A stretch of 53,457 nt of DNA. It comes from Paracidovorax anthurii (GTDB taxonomy: Bacteria > Pseudomonadota > Gammaproteobacteria > Burkholderiales > Burkholderiaceae_C). Both the position numbers and the translations under genes were made by a program. This document shows positions 24,294 through 33,171 of this stretch, piece after piece; position 1 is the first letter of the stretch; the number at the start of each line of letters is the position of its first letter. The stretch spans positions 1-53,457 of the forward strand of contig NZ_QLTA01000037.1 of NCBI RefSeq assembly GCF_003269065.1, given 5' to 3'. The notes beneath the pieces are model-generated. The model saw nothing but the letters and a program-made list of their open reading frames with translations, ran no database searches and was not told the origin of the DNA.

Positions 24294-25472
24294 TCAGAAC
24301 GGCGCGATGCCCAGCAGCGCCGCGGCCTGCAGCGCCGTGGAACGTGCCTGCGCGGGGGTGGGCGCGGTGATGTTCAGGTGCCCCATCTTGCGGCCGGGCT
24401 TGGCGTCGGCCTTGCCGTAGAGGTGCAGATGGGCTCCGGGCAGGGCCAGCACCGCATTCCAGTCGGGCGTGCGGGCCGCGCTACCCTGGACGAACCAGAG
24501 GTCGCCCAGCAGGTTCAGCATCACGGCGGCGCTGTGCTGGCGGGGCTGCGCGAGCGGCAGGCCCGCCATGGCGCGCACCTGCAGCTCGAACTGCGACACG
24601 TCGCAGGCGTCCTGGCTGTAGTGGCCGCTGTTGTGGGGGCGCGGCGCGATCTCGTTGACCACCAGCGAGCCGTCCTCCAGCACGAAGAACTCCACGCACA
24701 GCACGCCGACGTAGGCCAGCCCTTCTGCTATGGATTTCGCAGCAGAAATCGCTTGTTTTACAACGACATCGGGCACATTTCCTTCATGCACCTCGGTCAC
24801 GGCGAGGATGCCGTCGCGGTGCAGGTTGCGCTGCAGCGGCAGGTGCACGCAGGCGCCGTCGCGGCCGCGCGCCACGATCACCGAGCATTCGAAGGCCAGG
24901 GGAAGGCGCTTTTCGAGCACGCAGGCCACGCCGCCCATGCCGCTCCAGGCGGCGGCGAGTTCGGCCGCCGTGGACACGCGGGCCTGGCCCTTGCCGTCGT
25001 AGCCGAGCCGCGCGGTCTTGAGGATGCCCGGCAGCAGGCTGGCGGGGACGGCTTCGAGCTGCCCCGCCGTCTCGATCACGGCATAGGGTGCGCAGGGCAC
25101 GCCGCAGCGCACGAAGTGGGCCTTTTCCTGGGCGCGGTCCTGGGCGATGGCCACCGCATCGGCGGCCGGCGCCACGGGGCGCTCGGCCCCCAGCATGCGC
25201 AGCGACTGCGCGGGCACGTTCTCGAATTCGGTGGTGACGGCGTCCGACAGCGCGGCCAGCCGGGCCAGGCCGTCCGGGTCCTCGTAGGCCGTCTGCACGT
25301 GGTGGTGGCTGATGCGGCCGGCGGGGCTGTCGGCATCCGGGTCGAGCACGGCCGTGAAATAGCCCATGGCCTGCGCGGCATGCGCGAACATGCGGCCGAG
25401 CTGGCCGCCGCCGAGAACGCCCAGGGTGGCGCCCGGCATCAGCGGGCGCTGCGAGGGATCGGCCGCGCTCAT
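24294..25472 (-). CDS. purK: N5-carboxyaminoimidazole ribonucleotide synthase
   Basis: ATP-grasp enzyme of purine synthesis that carboxylates AIR to N5-CAIR. 392 residues. N-terminal [23 protein letters not shown]-grasp core with [16 protein letters not shown] near 148 and [23 protein letters not shown] near 270, and the C-terminal domain ending [13 protein letters not shown]. It overlaps purE by four bases (ATGA). Codons for residues about 234-250 ([19 protein letters not shown]) consist of a copy of the dispersed repeat described at 24724-24772, read on the opposite strand, so this loop is repeat-derived or has been overwritten. The reading frame is intact. Confidence 0.93.
   Translation of the reverse strand: MSAADPSQRPLMPGATLGVLGGGQLGRMFAHAAQAMGYFTAVLDPDADSPAGRISHHHVQTAYEDPDGLARLAALSDAVTTEFENVPAQSLRMLGAERPVAPAADAVAIAQDRAQEKAHFVRCGVPCAPYAVIETAGQLEAVPASLLPGILKTARLGYDGKGQARVSTAAELAAAWSGMGGVACVLEKRLPLAFECSVIVARGRDGACVHLPLQRNLHRDGILAVTEVHEGNVPDVVVKQAISAAKSIAEGLAYVGVLCVEFFVLEDGSLVVNEIAPRPHNSGHYSQDACDVSQFELQVRAMAGLPLAQPRQHSAAVMLNLLGDLWFVQGSAARTPDWNAVLALPGAHLHLYGKADAKPGRKMGHLNITAPTPAQARSTALQAAALLGIAPF
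24724..24772 (+). repeat. Dispersed repeat, copy B (inside purK)
   Basis: Same family as copies A, C, D and E. It has CTGCT/AGCAG (24725-24729 with 24741-24745) around ATGGATTTCGC, and ends in TTACAACGACATCGG. It lies wholly inside purK in antisense orientation without breaking the frame. AT-rich compared with flanking purK codons. Confidence 0.65.
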
Positions 25473-25966
25473 GGGGCCGCCGGAGGGAGCGCCATCGCGC
25501 GGGCCGCCTCGGTCTGCTCGGCGCGGAAGGCTTCCAGCCGCGCGCGCAGGGCGGGGTCCTCGTTGGCCAGCAGGGCCACGGCGAAGAGCGCCGCATTGGC
25601 CGCGCCGGCCGTGCCGATCGCGAAGGTGGCCACGGGGATGCCCTTGGGCATCTGCACGATGCTGTGCAGCGAATCGACCCCCTGCAGGTGCCGGCTGGCC
25701 ACGGGCACGCCGAGCACGGGCACGGGGGTCTTGGCGGCCAGCATGCCGGGCAGGTGGGCCGCGCCCCCGGCGCCCGCGATGATCGCCTTCAGGCCACGGC
25801 CGGCGGCGGCCTCGGCGTAGGCGAACATGTCGTCGGGCATCCGGTGGGCCGAGACCACGCGTGCTTCGTGGGTGACACCGAATTGCTGGAGAATCTGCAC
25901 TGCGTGCTGCATGGTCTCCCAGTCGCTGCTGGAGCCCATGACCACGCCGATCTGGATGGGTTTCAT
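25469..25966 (-). CDS. purE: N5-carboxyaminoimidazole ribonucleotide mutase
   Basis: Class I PurE that moves the carboxyl group of N5-CAIR to give CAIR in purine synthesis; works right after PurK. 165 residues. [22 protein letters not shown] with the SSSD nucleotide loop, [18 protein letters not shown] with the catalytic SAHR, and [19 protein letters not shown] are all conserved. Start at ATG 25966 matches the family start; the long upstream frame is a shadow. First gene of the purE-purK-tsaC run, divergent from cnoX with a gap of 106 bases. Confidence 0.95.
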   Translation of the reverse strand: MKPIQIGVVMGSSSDWETMQHAVQILQQFGVTHEARVVSAHRMPDDMFAYAEAAAGRGLKAIIAGAGGAAHLPGMLAAKTPVPVLGVPVASRHLQGVDSLHSIVQMPKGIPVATFAIGTAGAANAALFAVALLANEDPALRARLEAFRAEQTEAARAMALPPAAP

Positions 25967-26072
25967 GTGGAGTGGGGCGCGCGCGCCGTGCACGCCCGCC
26001 GAAGTGGAACCCGCGATTTTACTTTTGGCGTGCCGTGCACCGCGGGGCGCGCCGCCCGTCCCCTGGAAACCA

Positions 26073-26981
26073 ATGATCGACGTCACCGTAGAGAATTTTG
26101 AAGCCGAGGTCATCGCCGCCTCCATGGAAGTGCCCGTGCTGGTGGATTTCTGGGCGCCCTGGTGCGGCCCGTGCAAGTCGCTCGGGCCCATCCTGGAAAA
26201 GCTGGAAACCGAGTACGCGGGCCGCTTCAAGCTGGTGAAGATCGACTCCGACCAGGAGCAGCAGATCGCCGCGATGTTCGGCATCCGCAGCATTCCCACC
26301 TGCGTGCTGCTGATGAACGGCCAGCCCGTCGATGGCTTCATGGGCGCGCTGCCCGAGGGCCAGGTCCGCGCCTTCCTCGACAAGCACGTGCCCAGCGCCG
26401 AGGAGATGCTCGCCGAGGCCGAGGAAGAAGCGGCCCAGGAAGCGCTGGAGGACGGCGACACCGAGACGGCCCTCGAAAAGCTCCAGCATGCGGTCGCCAC
26501 CGACCCGTCCAACGACGATGCCCGCTTCGACTACGTGAAGCTCCTGCTGCAGCTCGGCCGCGTGGACGACGCCAAGGTGGCTTTCGCTCCGGTCATCGCC
26601 AAGGCCGCCACCTCGCGCAAGCTGGGCGCGCTCAAGGTCTGGATGGATGCTATTGATTTCGTAGCTAACGGCGTAGCAGATACGGCGACATCGACCGGCT
26701 TCGATGCCCGCATCGCCGCCAACAAGCGCGATTTCGATGCCCGCTTCGGCCGCGCCCGCCGGCTCATCGCCGAGCAGCGCTGGACCGACGCCATGGACGA
26801 GCTGCTCGAAATCCTCATGCGCGACAAGGCCTGGAACGACGAGGCCGCGCGCAAGACCTTCGTGGCCGTGCTCGAAATCATCGAGCCGCCCAGGATCAAG
26901 GTGGCCGAGGGCCAGATCCCGCCCGAGGACCCGGTGGTGGCCACCTACCGGCGGCGCCTCTCCAGCGTGGTGCTGAGCTGA
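26073..26981 (+). CDS. cnoX: Thioredoxin-TPR chaperedoxin (CnoX type)
   Basis: 302-residue cytosolic protein: a thioredoxin domain (about 1-108) with an intact [10 protein letters not shown] redox site (Cys31, Cys34) and cis-Pro in RSIPTCVLL, then helical TPR-like repeats (about 115-302). This is the layout of E. coli CnoX (YbbN), which holds unfolding proteins and forms mixed disulphides; E. coli CnoX lacks the first Cys, while this one has a complete CxxC and could also be a reductase. Residues about 193-207 ([18 protein letters not shown]) are encoded by a copy of the dispersed repeat (26646-26694). The stop is followed one base later by the GTG of the next gene. Confidence 0.9.
   Translation: MIDVTVENFEAEVIAASMEVPVLVDFWAPWCGPCKSLGPILEKLETEYAGRFKLVKIDSDQEQQIAAMFGIRSIPTCVLLMNGQPVDGFMGALPEGQVRAFLDKHVPSAEEMLAEAEEEAAQEALEDGDTETALEKLQHAVATDPSNDDARFDYVKLLLQLGRVDDAKVAFAPVIAKAATSRKLGALKVWMDAIDFVANGVADTATSTGFDARIAANKRDFDARFGRARRLIAEQRWTDAMDELLEILMRDKAWNDEAARKTFVAVLEIIEPPRIKVAEGQIPPEDPVVATYRRRLSSVVLS
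26646..26694 (+). repeat. Dispersed repeat, copy C (inside cnoX)
   Basis: Same family as copies A, B, D and E: TGCTATTGATTTCGTAGC at the 5-prime side and AGATACGGCGACATCG at the 3-prime side. It lies in sense orientation within the inter-helix linker of cnoX and keeps the frame. Its codons (GCT ATT GAT TTC GTA GCT) differ sharply from the GC-ending codons around them. Confidence 0.7.
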
Positions 26982-26982
26982 T

Positions 26983-27834
26983 GTGACCCGGGCAATGCGC
27001 TGCGCGCCCGCCGCGGGCACGGGGTGGGCGCGGCGCCGGGCCGGGGGCGCGCTGCTGCTGGCGGCGGCGCTCCTCGCCGCGGGGTGCTCGGTGCTGCCTC
27101 CCCCGCTGGACGCGGTGGTCACCGGCACGGCCTTCTCGCGGCAGCGCTTCTACCTGCCGTCGGGCGGCGCGTTCGAGGCGGTGCTGCTCGACGTGTCCGA
27201 CGCCGATGCGCCGCCCACCGTGGTCGGGCGGCAGGCCATCGACGGCTTCGAGCGCCTGCCCGTGGAGCTGCGCATTCCCTATCGGGCGTCCCGGGTGGTC
27301 GCCGGCGGGCGGTATGTGGTGCGCGCCACCGTCTCGGTGAATGGCATCGCCTGGCTGTCCAGCGAGGGCGTGCATCCGCTGCAGCGCGATCCCGCCTTCC
27401 GCCATGTCGATGTGCTGCTGCAGCCCGTGCCGCGCAACGCCGCCACCGCCCGGGGCATGGTGCCGCTCGCGCAGACCTACTGGAAGCTCGTCGAGGTGGA
27501 CGGCCTCGCCCTGCCGCCCGCGCCCGCCGGCCGGCCGGATGCGCACCTCGTCCTGCAGCCCGAGGAGGGCCGCGCCGCGGGCTCCGGCGGCTGCAACCGC
27601 TTCGTGGGCGACTATCGGGTGGACGGCGTGCGGCTGCAGTTCGGCGCCATCGAATCCGGCCTGCAGCTATGCCTCGACACGGGGCTGGCCGAGGGGCTCT
27701 ATCTGGAGGCGCTGCGCGCCACGCAGCGCTTTCGCATCGAAGGGCGCCAGCTCATCCTCTTGGCGGGGGCCGGGGAGGATGAGCGCACCACGCTGCGCTT
27801 CGAGGCGCCCGAGCTGACCACCTCCGGCCGCTGA
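26983..27834 (+). CDS. Lipoprotein with YscW-like and META (HslJ-like) domains
   Basis: 283 residues from a GTG one base after the cnoX stop; an ATG at 26995 is the alternative. Lipoprotein signal with LLLAAALLAAGC, lipobox Cys35. The first domain (about 43-145: AVVTGTAFSRQRFYLPSGGAFEA, then RVVAGGRYVVRATVSVNG) looks like the YscW/YbaY type of outer-membrane lipoprotein. The second (about 158-275: TYWKLVEVDGLALPP, then GSGGCNRFVGDYRVDG and CLDTGL) is a META domain as in the heat-shock protein HslJ. The fusion and the coupling to a chaperedoxin suggest an envelope-stress role; that is inference. Function unproven. Confidence 0.78.
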   Translation: MTRAMRCAPAAGTGWARRRAGGALLLAAALLAAGCSVLPPPLDAVVTGTAFSRQRFYLPSGGAFEAVLLDVSDADAPPTVVGRQAIDGFERLPVELRIPYRASRVVAGGRYVVRATVSVNGIAWLSSEGVHPLQRDPAFRHVDVLLQPVPRNAATARGMVPLAQTYWKLVEVDGLALPPAPAGRPDAHLVLQPEEGRAAGSGGCNRFVGDYRVDGVRLQFGAIESGLQLCLDTGLAEGLYLEALRATQRFRIEGRQLILLAGAGEDERTTLRFEAPELTTSGR

Positions 27835-27840
27835 GAACGT

Positions 27841-27878
27841 GAACGCGCCCTGGCGGGCCGGGCCCTTGGCGCGTGTTC
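27841..27878. terminator. GC-rich hairpin between convergent genes
   Basis: GAACGCGCC (27841-27849) can pair with GGCGCG-t-GTTC (27868-27878) with one bulge, in the 48-base gap between the META lipoprotein gene and purC. There is no T run on either strand, so it is a weak terminator candidate. Confidence 0.3.
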
Positions 27879-27882
27879 GCGC

Positions 27883-28809
27883 TCAGGCCGAGGTCAGCCG
27901 CTCCAGCGCCTCGCGGTACTTGGCGGCGGTCTTCTCGACGACGTCGCGCGGCAGGCGCGGGGCCGGCGCGGTCTTGTTCCAGGGGGCGCCGTTCACCTGC
28001 ACCTGCTCCAGCCAGTCGCGCACGAACTGCTTGTCGTAGCTGGGCGGGTTCTCGCCCGCCGCCAGCGCGGCCTCGTAGCCTTCCACGGGCCAATAGCGCG
28101 AGCTGTCGGGCGTGAGCACCTCGTCCATGAGCACCAGCGTGCCGTCGGGCGCGAGGCCGAACTCGAACTTGGTGTCGGCGATGATCATGCCCTTCTCCAG
28201 CGCGATGGCCGCGGCGGCTTCGTAGAGCGCGATGCTGGTGTCGCGGATCCGGGTGGCAATGTCGATGCCGACCATCTCCACCGTGCGCTCGAAGGTGATG
28301 TTCTCGTCGTGCTCGCCCACGGCGGCCTTGGCGGCCGGGGTGTAGATGGGGCGGGGCAGGCGCGCCGCGTTCGTGAGGCCCTCGGGCAGCGGCACGCCGC
28401 AGACCGAGCGCGAGGCCTGGTATTCCTTCCAGCCGCTGCCCGCCAGATAGCCGCGCACCACGGCCTCCACGGGAATGGGGCGCAGGCGCTGCACGAGCAT
28501 GGAGCGGCCGCGCACCTGGGGGATTTCCTCCGGGGCCACCGCGCTCTCCGGGGCGTCGCCCGTCAGGTGGTTGGGGCACAGGTGGCCGAGCTTGTCGAAC
28601 CAGAACAGCGCCATCTGCGTGAGCAACTCGCCCTTGCCGGGAATGGGCTCGCCCATGATGACGTCGAACGCCGAGATCCGGTCGCTGGCCACCATGAGGA
28701 TGCGGTCGTCGCCCACGGCGTAGTTGTCGCGGACCTTGCCCCGCGCGAGCAGCGGCAGCGAGGCCAGGGACGAGGTGTGCAGGGCGGCGGGGGAGCTGGG
28801 CTGGGTCAT
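27883..28809 (-). CDS. purC: Phosphoribosylaminoimidazole-succinocarboxamide synthase (SAICAR synthase)
   Basis: Joins aspartate to CAIR in purine synthesis using ATP, the step after PurE. 308 residues, the longer form found in betaproteobacteria and fungi rather than the 237-residue E. coli form. Core motifs: [25 protein letters not shown] at the ATP site, [50 protein letters not shown] and [13 protein letters not shown]. It is transcribed alone, 1.9 kb from purE and on the same strand, separated by cnoX and the META lipoprotein gene on the other strand. Confidence 0.96.
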   Translation of the reverse strand: MTQPSSPAALHTSSLASLPLLARGKVRDNYAVGDDRILMVASDRISAFDVIMGEPIPGKGELLTQMALFWFDKLGHLCPNHLTGDAPESAVAPEEIPQVRGRSMLVQRLRPIPVEAVVRGYLAGSGWKEYQASRSVCGVPLPEGLTNAARLPRPIYTPAAKAAVGEHDENITFERTVEMVGIDIATRIRDTSIALYEAAAAIALEKGMIIADTKFEFGLAPDGTLVLMDEVLTPDSSRYWPVEGYEAALAAGENPPSYDKQFVRDWLEQVQVNGAPWNKTAPAPRLPRDVVEKTAAKYREALERLTSA

Positions 28810-28983
28810 GGTGTGAAGGATTGCAAACGGGGGATCATCCGGCGCCCGCGCTCGGCGGGCGACTGCCGGATTCTAGGGCGCGCATCCGGCGCGGCCCCTG
28901 GCAGCACAGCCCGCCCATTTTGCGTCCATCCGGGGCCGTGGTCACCTGTAACGGCAGTACCCCCGGACCGTCCGCGGTCGGGA

Positions 28984-29012
28984 TTGCATTTCCCCGCGGC
29001 GGGGCGCATAGT
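28984..29012 (+). promoter_or_regulatory. Likely promoter of hpf
   Basis: TTGCAT (28984-28989), a 17-base spacer and CATAGT (29007-29012) fit a sigma-70 promoter about 100 bases before hpf. The spacer holds the inverted repeat CCCCGC-G-GCGGGG. The rest of the 302-base gap from 28810 to 29111 shows no reading frame or RNA gene that I can support. Confidence 0.45.
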
Positions 29013-29111
29013 GGATTCGACAGCACATGCATGCGCTCCCCATCCGCCGGGCCGGCCGTCGATTTCCCCAGACGGGCGGCACTTACTTCAACGTGCCAAG
29101 GAGACTTGTTT

Positions 29112-29447
29112 ATGAACCTGACGATCAGCGGCCACCACCTCGAAGTGACCCCTGCGCTGCGCGACTATGTGACGGGCAAGCTGGGCCGGATCAACCGGCA
29201 TTTCGACCAGGTGGTTGACGTGAAGGTGCTTCTCACCGTCGAAAAGCAGAAGGAGAAGGAGAAGCGCCAGCGCGCTGAATGCAATGTGCATGTCAAGGGC
29301 AGCGACCTGTTCGCCGAGAGTTCGCACTCCGACCTCTACGCGGCCGTGGACGATCTGGTGGACAAGCTCGACCGGCAGGTCGTGCGCCACAAGGATCGCC
29401 TGCAGGACCACCACTGCGCCCTCAAGCGCGCCGCCCTCCCCGCATGA
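29112..29447 (+). CDS. hpf: Ribosome hibernation-promoting factor
   Basis: 111-residue short-form HPF/YfiA-type protein that binds the 30S decoding region in stationary phase. [32 protein letters not shown] is the family start; [29 protein letters not shown] and [27 protein letters not shown] complete the beta-alpha-beta-beta-beta-alpha fold. CAAGGAG precedes the ATG. In this group the gene usually follows rpoN; here purC lies upstream on the other strand and no rpoN is seen. It is followed by an intrinsic terminator before ptsN. Confidence 0.94.
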   Translation: MNLTISGHHLEVTPALRDYVTGKLGRINRHFDQVVDVKVLLTVEKQKEKEKRQRAECNVHVKGSDLFAESSHSDLYAAVDDLVDKLDRQVVRHKDRLQDHHCALKRAALPA

Positions 29448-29505
29448 GGTCGTCTTTTTCTGCATGACCGGGCATTTCCAGGGTCTTCCTGCTGGCATTG
29501 CCCGC

Positions 29506-29532
29506 AAAGCCGCCTCGAAAGGCGGCTTTTTC
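29506..29532 (+). terminator. Intrinsic terminator of hpf
   Basis: Perfect 10-bp stem AAAGCCGCCT/AGGCGGCTTT with the loop CGAA and a T run at 29527-29531. Lies 58 bases after hpf. A TATGCT box in TTTATGCTAGG (29557-29567) right after it could serve as the minus-10 of a ptsN promoter. Confidence 0.92.
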
Positions 29533-29592
29533 GTGCCCTTGTTCAGGGGCTCAGGGTTTATGCTAGGGGATGCATAATCGCAACCCTTCACC

Positions 29593-30063
29593 ATGAACCG
29601 TCTAGCTTCCATATTGCCGGCCGCTCAAGTGCTCGTGAGCGTCGATGCCACTAGCAAAAAGCGTGCTTTCGAGGAGGCAGGGCTGTTGTTCGAGAGCCAG
29701 CATGGCCTCTCTCGCGCGCTCATCACCGACAGCCTGTTCGCCCGGGAGCGCCTGGGTTCCACGGGCCTGGGCCATGGCGTTGCGATTCCCCACGGACGCA
29801 TCAAGGGCCTGAAGGCGCCCATGGCGGCCGTCTTCCAGCTGGCGCACCCCATCGGCTTCGACGCGCCGGACGAGCAGCCCGTGGGCCTGCTCATCTTTCT
29901 GCTCGTGCCCGAGGCCGCCACGCAGAAGCACCTGGAGATCCTCTCCGAGATCGCCGAGCTGCTCAGTGATGGCCCGCTGCGCGAGCGCATCAAGGGCTCC
30001 ACCGATGCCGCCGAACTCCACGGCCTCATCGCGGGCTGGCAATCGGCCCAGGCCGCCGCCTGA
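29593..30063 (+). CDS. ptsN: PTS IIA-like nitrogen regulatory protein
   Basis: 156-residue cytosolic phosphocarrier of the nitrogen PTS. Catalytic His67 lies in [16 protein letters not shown], and the EIIA-Ntr fold is completed by [30 protein letters not shown] and [15 protein letters not shown]. It tunes metabolism and, in other bacteria, potassium transport (TrkA and KdpD), which is of note given the trk/kup genes in this window. It is followed 34 bases later by hprK, the usual betaproteobacterial neighbour. Confidence 0.95.
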   Translation: MNRLASILPAAQVLVSVDATSKKRAFEEAGLLFESQHGLSRALITDSLFARERLGSTGLGHGVAIPHGRIKGLKAPMAAVFQLAHPIGFDAPDEQPVGLLIFLLVPEAATQKHLEILSEIAELLSDGPLRERIKGSTDAAELHGLIAGWQSAQAAA

Positions 30064-30097
30064 CTCCCCGGCTCCCGTGCGCAACGACCCTTACCGC

Positions 30098-31054
30098 GTG
30101 AAACCCAACGTCGTCAGCGCCGATGTCCTCTTCGAGGAATTCCGATCCGCCCTCAAGTGGGAATGGGTGGCCGGGCTCGGTGCCTCCGAGCGCCGCTTCG
30201 ACGAGGTGGCGGTGCGCTCGGCGCGTTCCGGCGCCGACCTCGTCGGCTACCTGAATTACATCCACCCCTACCGGGTGCAGATCCTCGGCGAGCGGGAGAT
30301 CGCCTATCTCACCAACGCCACGCCCGAGGACTGCAAGCGCCGCATCGCGCGCATCGTGACCCTGGAGCCCCCGGTGCTCGTGCTGGCCGACAGCCAGATG
30401 GCGCCGGACGCGTTGCTGTCGATGTGCGAGCGCGCGCAGATCCCGATGTTCTCCACGCACGAGTCGTCGGCCTTCGTGATCGACGTGCTGCGCGCCTACC
30501 TGTCCAAGCATTTCGCTGACCGCACCACCATGCACGGCGTCTTCATGGACATCCTGGGGCTGGGCGTGCTGATCACCGGCGAGTCGGGACTGGGCAAGAG
30601 CGAGCTGGGGCTGGAGCTTATCTCGCGCGGCAACGGCCTCGTGGCCGACGATGCGGTGGACTTCTTCCGCATCAACCAGACCACCATCGAGGGCAAGTGC
30701 CCTGACCTGCTGCAGAACCTGCTGGAGGTGCGCGGCATCGGCCTGCTCGATATCCGCGCCATCTTCGGCGAGACGGCCGTGCGGCGCAGGATGCGGCTGC
30801 GCCTCATCGTGCACCTGGTGCGCAAGGAAACCCTGGAGCGCGACTACGAGCGCCTGCCCTACGAACCCCTGACGCAGGATGTGCTGGGCGTGCCCGTGCT
30901 CAAGGTGGTGATCCAGGTGGTGGCGGGGCGCAACATCGCCGTGCTGGTGGAGGCGGCGGTGCGCAACACCATCCTCAACCTGCGCGGCATCGACACCTAC
31001 CAGGAGTTCGTCGAGCGCCACCGCCGGGCGATGGAGCAGCGCGACGGCTCCTGA
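30098..31054 (+). CDS. hprK: HPr kinase/phosphorylase
   Basis: Phosphorylates and dephosphorylates HPr on a serine. 318 residues from GTG 30098 ([16 protein letters not shown]), the start I prefer because it matches the usual family N-terminus; an in-frame GTG at 30077 adds seven residues. Motifs: [18 protein letters not shown] leading into the P-loop [12 protein letters not shown] (about 161-172), then LVADDAVDF, the signature [17 protein letters not shown] and the C-terminal RNTILNLRG. Downstream of ptsN; convergent with fur across a 22-base gap containing the 8-bp hairpin at 31066-31085. Confidence 0.94.
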   Translation: MKPNVVSADVLFEEFRSALKWEWVAGLGASERRFDEVAVRSARSGADLVGYLNYIHPYRVQILGEREIAYLTNATPEDCKRRIARIVTLEPPVLVLADSQMAPDALLSMCERAQIPMFSTHESSAFVIDVLRAYLSKHFADRTTMHGVFMDILGLGVLITGESGLGKSELGLELISRGNGLVADDAVDFFRINQTTIEGKCPDLLQNLLEVRGIGLLDIRAIFGETAVRRRMRLRLIVHLVRKETLERDYERLPYEPLTQDVLGVPVLKVVIQVVAGRNIAVLVEAAVRNTILNLRGIDTYQEFVERHRRAMEQRDGS

Positions 31055-31065
31055 GCGCTGTCCGC

Positions 31066-31085
31066 GCGCGCTGGCGTCAGCGCGC
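31066..31085. terminator. Perfect 8-bp hairpin between hprK and fur
   Basis: GCGCGCTG (31066-31073) and CAGCGCGC (31078-31085) with loop GCGT sit on the convergent 3-prime ends of hprK and fur; the right arm runs into the last fur codons. No T run, so factor-independent termination is unlikely, but it could stabilise both mRNA ends. Confidence 0.35.
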
Positions 31086-31505
31086 CGCAGCCGCCTTCGC
31101 GCAGGCGGCGCACTGGCCGTACAGGGCCATGGAGTGGTCCTGCACCACCCAGCCCTTGGCCTTGGCCACGAGTTGTTGGCGCTTCTCGATCTCGGGGTCG
31201 AAGAATTCCTCGACCTTGCCGCAGACCATGCAGATGAAGTGGTCGTGGTGCTGGCCTTCGTTCAGCTCGTACACCGCCTTGCCGCTCTCGAAATTGCTGC
31301 GGATCAGGATGCCGGCCTGTTCGAACTGGGTGAGCACGCGGTAGACGGTGGCCAGGCCGATGTCCGAGCGTTCTTCGAGCAGCACGCGGAACACGTCTTC
31401 GGCCGTCATGTGGCGCTGCGCGCCTTTCTGGAAGATTTCCAGGATCTTCAGGCGGGGGAGGGTGGCCTTGAGCCCGGTGCTCTTGAGTTCGTCGATGTTC
31501 GTCAT
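31077..31505 (-). CDS. fur: Ferric uptake regulator
   Basis: Iron-responsive repressor of 142 residues. N-terminal winged helix ([17 protein letters not shown], then [35 protein letters not shown]), followed by the metal-binding dimer domain with [16 protein letters not shown] and the C-terminal CAAC Cys pair. The start is the ATG at 31505. It is divergent from bamE, an arrangement also known from Pseudomonas (fur-omlA). TACAAT at 31560-31565 is a likely minus-10 for the bamE side; I could not make out a clear Fur box in the 78-base gap. Confidence 0.96.
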   Translation of the reverse strand: MTNIDELKSTGLKATLPRLKILEIFQKGAQRHMTAEDVFRVLLEERSDIGLATVYRVLTQFEQAGILIRSNFESGKAVYELNEGQHHDHFICMVCGKVEEFFDPEIEKRQQLVAKAKGWVVQDHSMALYGQCAACAKAAAAR

Positions 31506-31583
31506 GACAGGGTCTTTCGTGTGCCAGGGGCGCGCGCCAAGGCCTGGGAGACCAGCCGCTACAATGGTTCGATCATATCGTCT

Positions 31584-32153
31584 ATGCCTATTTCCATGTC
31601 CGTCCACGCCCGTCGCAGCGCCCGCATGGGCCTGATCCTGTTGCTCGGCGCGGGCCTCTCGGCCTGCGGCAGTTTCAACAGCGCCAGCAACCGCGTTGCG
31701 AGCATGGTCACACCGTACAAGGTCGAGGTGGTTCAGGGCAACTTCGTCTCGCGCGAACAGGTCGAGGCCCTGCAGCCGGGCATGTCGCGCCAGCAGGTCA
31801 AGGAGCTTCTGGGCACGCCGCTCATGACCAGCCTCTTCCATGCCGACCGCTGGGAGTACGTCTTCACGCTGAAGCGGCCCGGCGTCGAGGCGCAGTCGCG
31901 CAAGCTCACCGTGTTCTTCAAGGGCGATGCCTTCGAGCGCGCCGTGGGCGACGAGATGCCCTCCGAGGCCGAGTTCGTCGCCACGCTCGGCACGTCGCGC
32001 AAGTCGCCGCCCAAGGTGCCCGCGCTGGAAGCCACGCCCGAGCAGCTCGCGAAATACCCCAAGGCTGCCAGCGTGTCCCAGCCCGAGCCGACCGATGCGG
32101 CCGTGCCTGCGGTGCCCTCCAGCTACCCGCCGCTGGAATCCTCCTCCCGCTGA
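31584..32153 (+). CDS. bamE: Outer membrane assembly lipoprotein BamE (OmlA/SmpA)
   Basis: Accessory subunit of the BAM complex that folds outer membrane proteins. 189 residues with a lipoprotein signal ([12 protein letters not shown], lipobox Cys28) and the SmpA/OmlA domain: [36 protein letters not shown], then [16 protein letters not shown] and [20 protein letters not shown]. It has an unusually long Pro-rich tail (about 130-189) beyond the folded domain. ATG 31584 is used; an internal ATG at 31596 is equally possible. Followed by a strong hairpin and then dapB. Confidence 0.92.
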   Translation: MPISMSVHARRSARMGLILLLGAGLSACGSFNSASNRVASMVTPYKVEVVQGNFVSREQVEALQPGMSRQQVKELLGTPLMTSLFHADRWEYVFTLKRPGVEAQSRKLTVFFKGDAFERAVGDEMPSEAEFVATLGTSRKSPPKVPALEATPEQLAKYPKAASVSQPEPTDAAVPAVPSSYPPLESSSR

Positions 32154-32162
32154 TCGCCGGGG

Positions 32163-32184
32163 CGGGCCCGGGATGCCGGGCCCG
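32163..32184 (+). terminator. Strong hairpin between bamE and dapB
   Basis: CGGGCCCGG (32163-32171) and CCGGGCCCG (32176-32184) form a perfect 9-bp stem with the four-base loop GATG, ten bases after the bamE stop. No T run follows, so it may be an mRNA-stabilising stem rather than a terminator. Confidence 0.4.
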
Positions 32185-32241
32185 AGGGATTCCGATGCCC
32201 TGGATTCCGCCGTCTTCTCCTGATTTCTTGCAATAACCGCC

Positions 32242-33105
32242 ATGACCGTGTCCGCCGCCCCGTTGCCCCAGCCTTCCTCCTCCTCCGGGGCCGCTGCGCC
32301 CTGCCGTGTGGCCGTGGCCGGCGCTTCGGGCCGGATGGGGCGCATGCTCATCGAAGCCATCCGCGCCAGCGACGGCGACGTGGTGCTCGCGGGGGCGCTG
32401 GACGTGGCGGCGAGCCCGGCCATCGGCTCGGACGCGACCGCGTTCCTGGGCCATGCCAGCGGCGTCGCGATCACTGCCGACCTGCGCGAGGCGCTGGCAC
32501 GGGCCGATGTGCTGATCGATTTCACCCGCCCCGAGGGCACGCTGGCCCATCTGGCCGTGTGCGCGGAGCTGGGGGTGAAGGCCGTCGTCGGCACCACGGG
32601 CTTCACCGATGCGCAGAAGGCCGAGATCGCCGCGTTCGCGCAGCGCACGGCGGTCGTCATGGCGCCCAACATGAGTGTGGGCGTGAACGTCACGCTCAAG
32701 CTGCTGGAGATGGCCGCCAAGGCGCTCGCCACCGGCTACGACATCGAGATCGTCGAGGCGCACCATCGCCACAAGGTGGATGCCCCCTCGGGCACGGCCC
32801 TCAAGATGGGCGAGGTGATCGCCCAGGCGCTGGGCCGCGACCTGAAGGAATGCGCCGTCTATGGCCGCGAGGGCGTGACGGGCGAGCGCGATCCGTCCAC
32901 CATCGGTTTCGCCACGGTGCGCGGTGGCGACATCGTGGGCGACCACACGGTGCTGTTCGCCGGCACGGGCGAGCGCATCGAGATCGCGCACAAGTCGTCG
33001 AGCCGGGCCACCTATGCGCAGGGCAGTCTGCGCGCCGTGCGGTTCCTGGCGGCGCACCGCACCGGGCTGTTCGACATGTTCGACGTGCTCGGCCTGCAGG
33101 GCTGA
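32242..33105 (+). CDS. dapB: 4-hydroxy-tetrahydrodipicolinate reductase
   Basis: NAD(P)H enzyme of lysine and diaminopimelate synthesis. 287 residues. The Rossmann start [48 protein letters not shown], the catalytic/substrate region [23 protein letters not shown] and the C-terminal [27 protein letters not shown] are all conserved. An extra 20 or so Ser/Pro-rich residues precede the Rossmann strand. It lies between bamE and exbB on the same strand, a typical order for this bacterial family. Confidence 0.96.
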   Translation: MTVSAAPLPQPSSSSGAAAPCRVAVAGASGRMGRMLIEAIRASDGDVVLAGALDVAASPAIGSDATAFLGHASGVAITADLREALARADVLIDFTRPEGTLAHLAVCAELGVKAVVGTTGFTDAQKAEIAAFAQRTAVVMAPNMSVGVNVTLKLLEMAAKALATGYDIEIVEAHHRHKVDAPSGTALKMGEVIAQALGRDLKECAVYGREGVTGERDPSTIGFATVRGGDIVGDHTVLFAGTGERIEIAHKSSSRATYAQGSLRAVRFLAAHRTGLFDMFDVLGLQG

Positions 33106-33171
33106 TCCGCCGCCACGGCTGGCTGTTTCCGCAGGCTTTTTGCTTCATCCTGTTTCTATAACGGCGCATCC

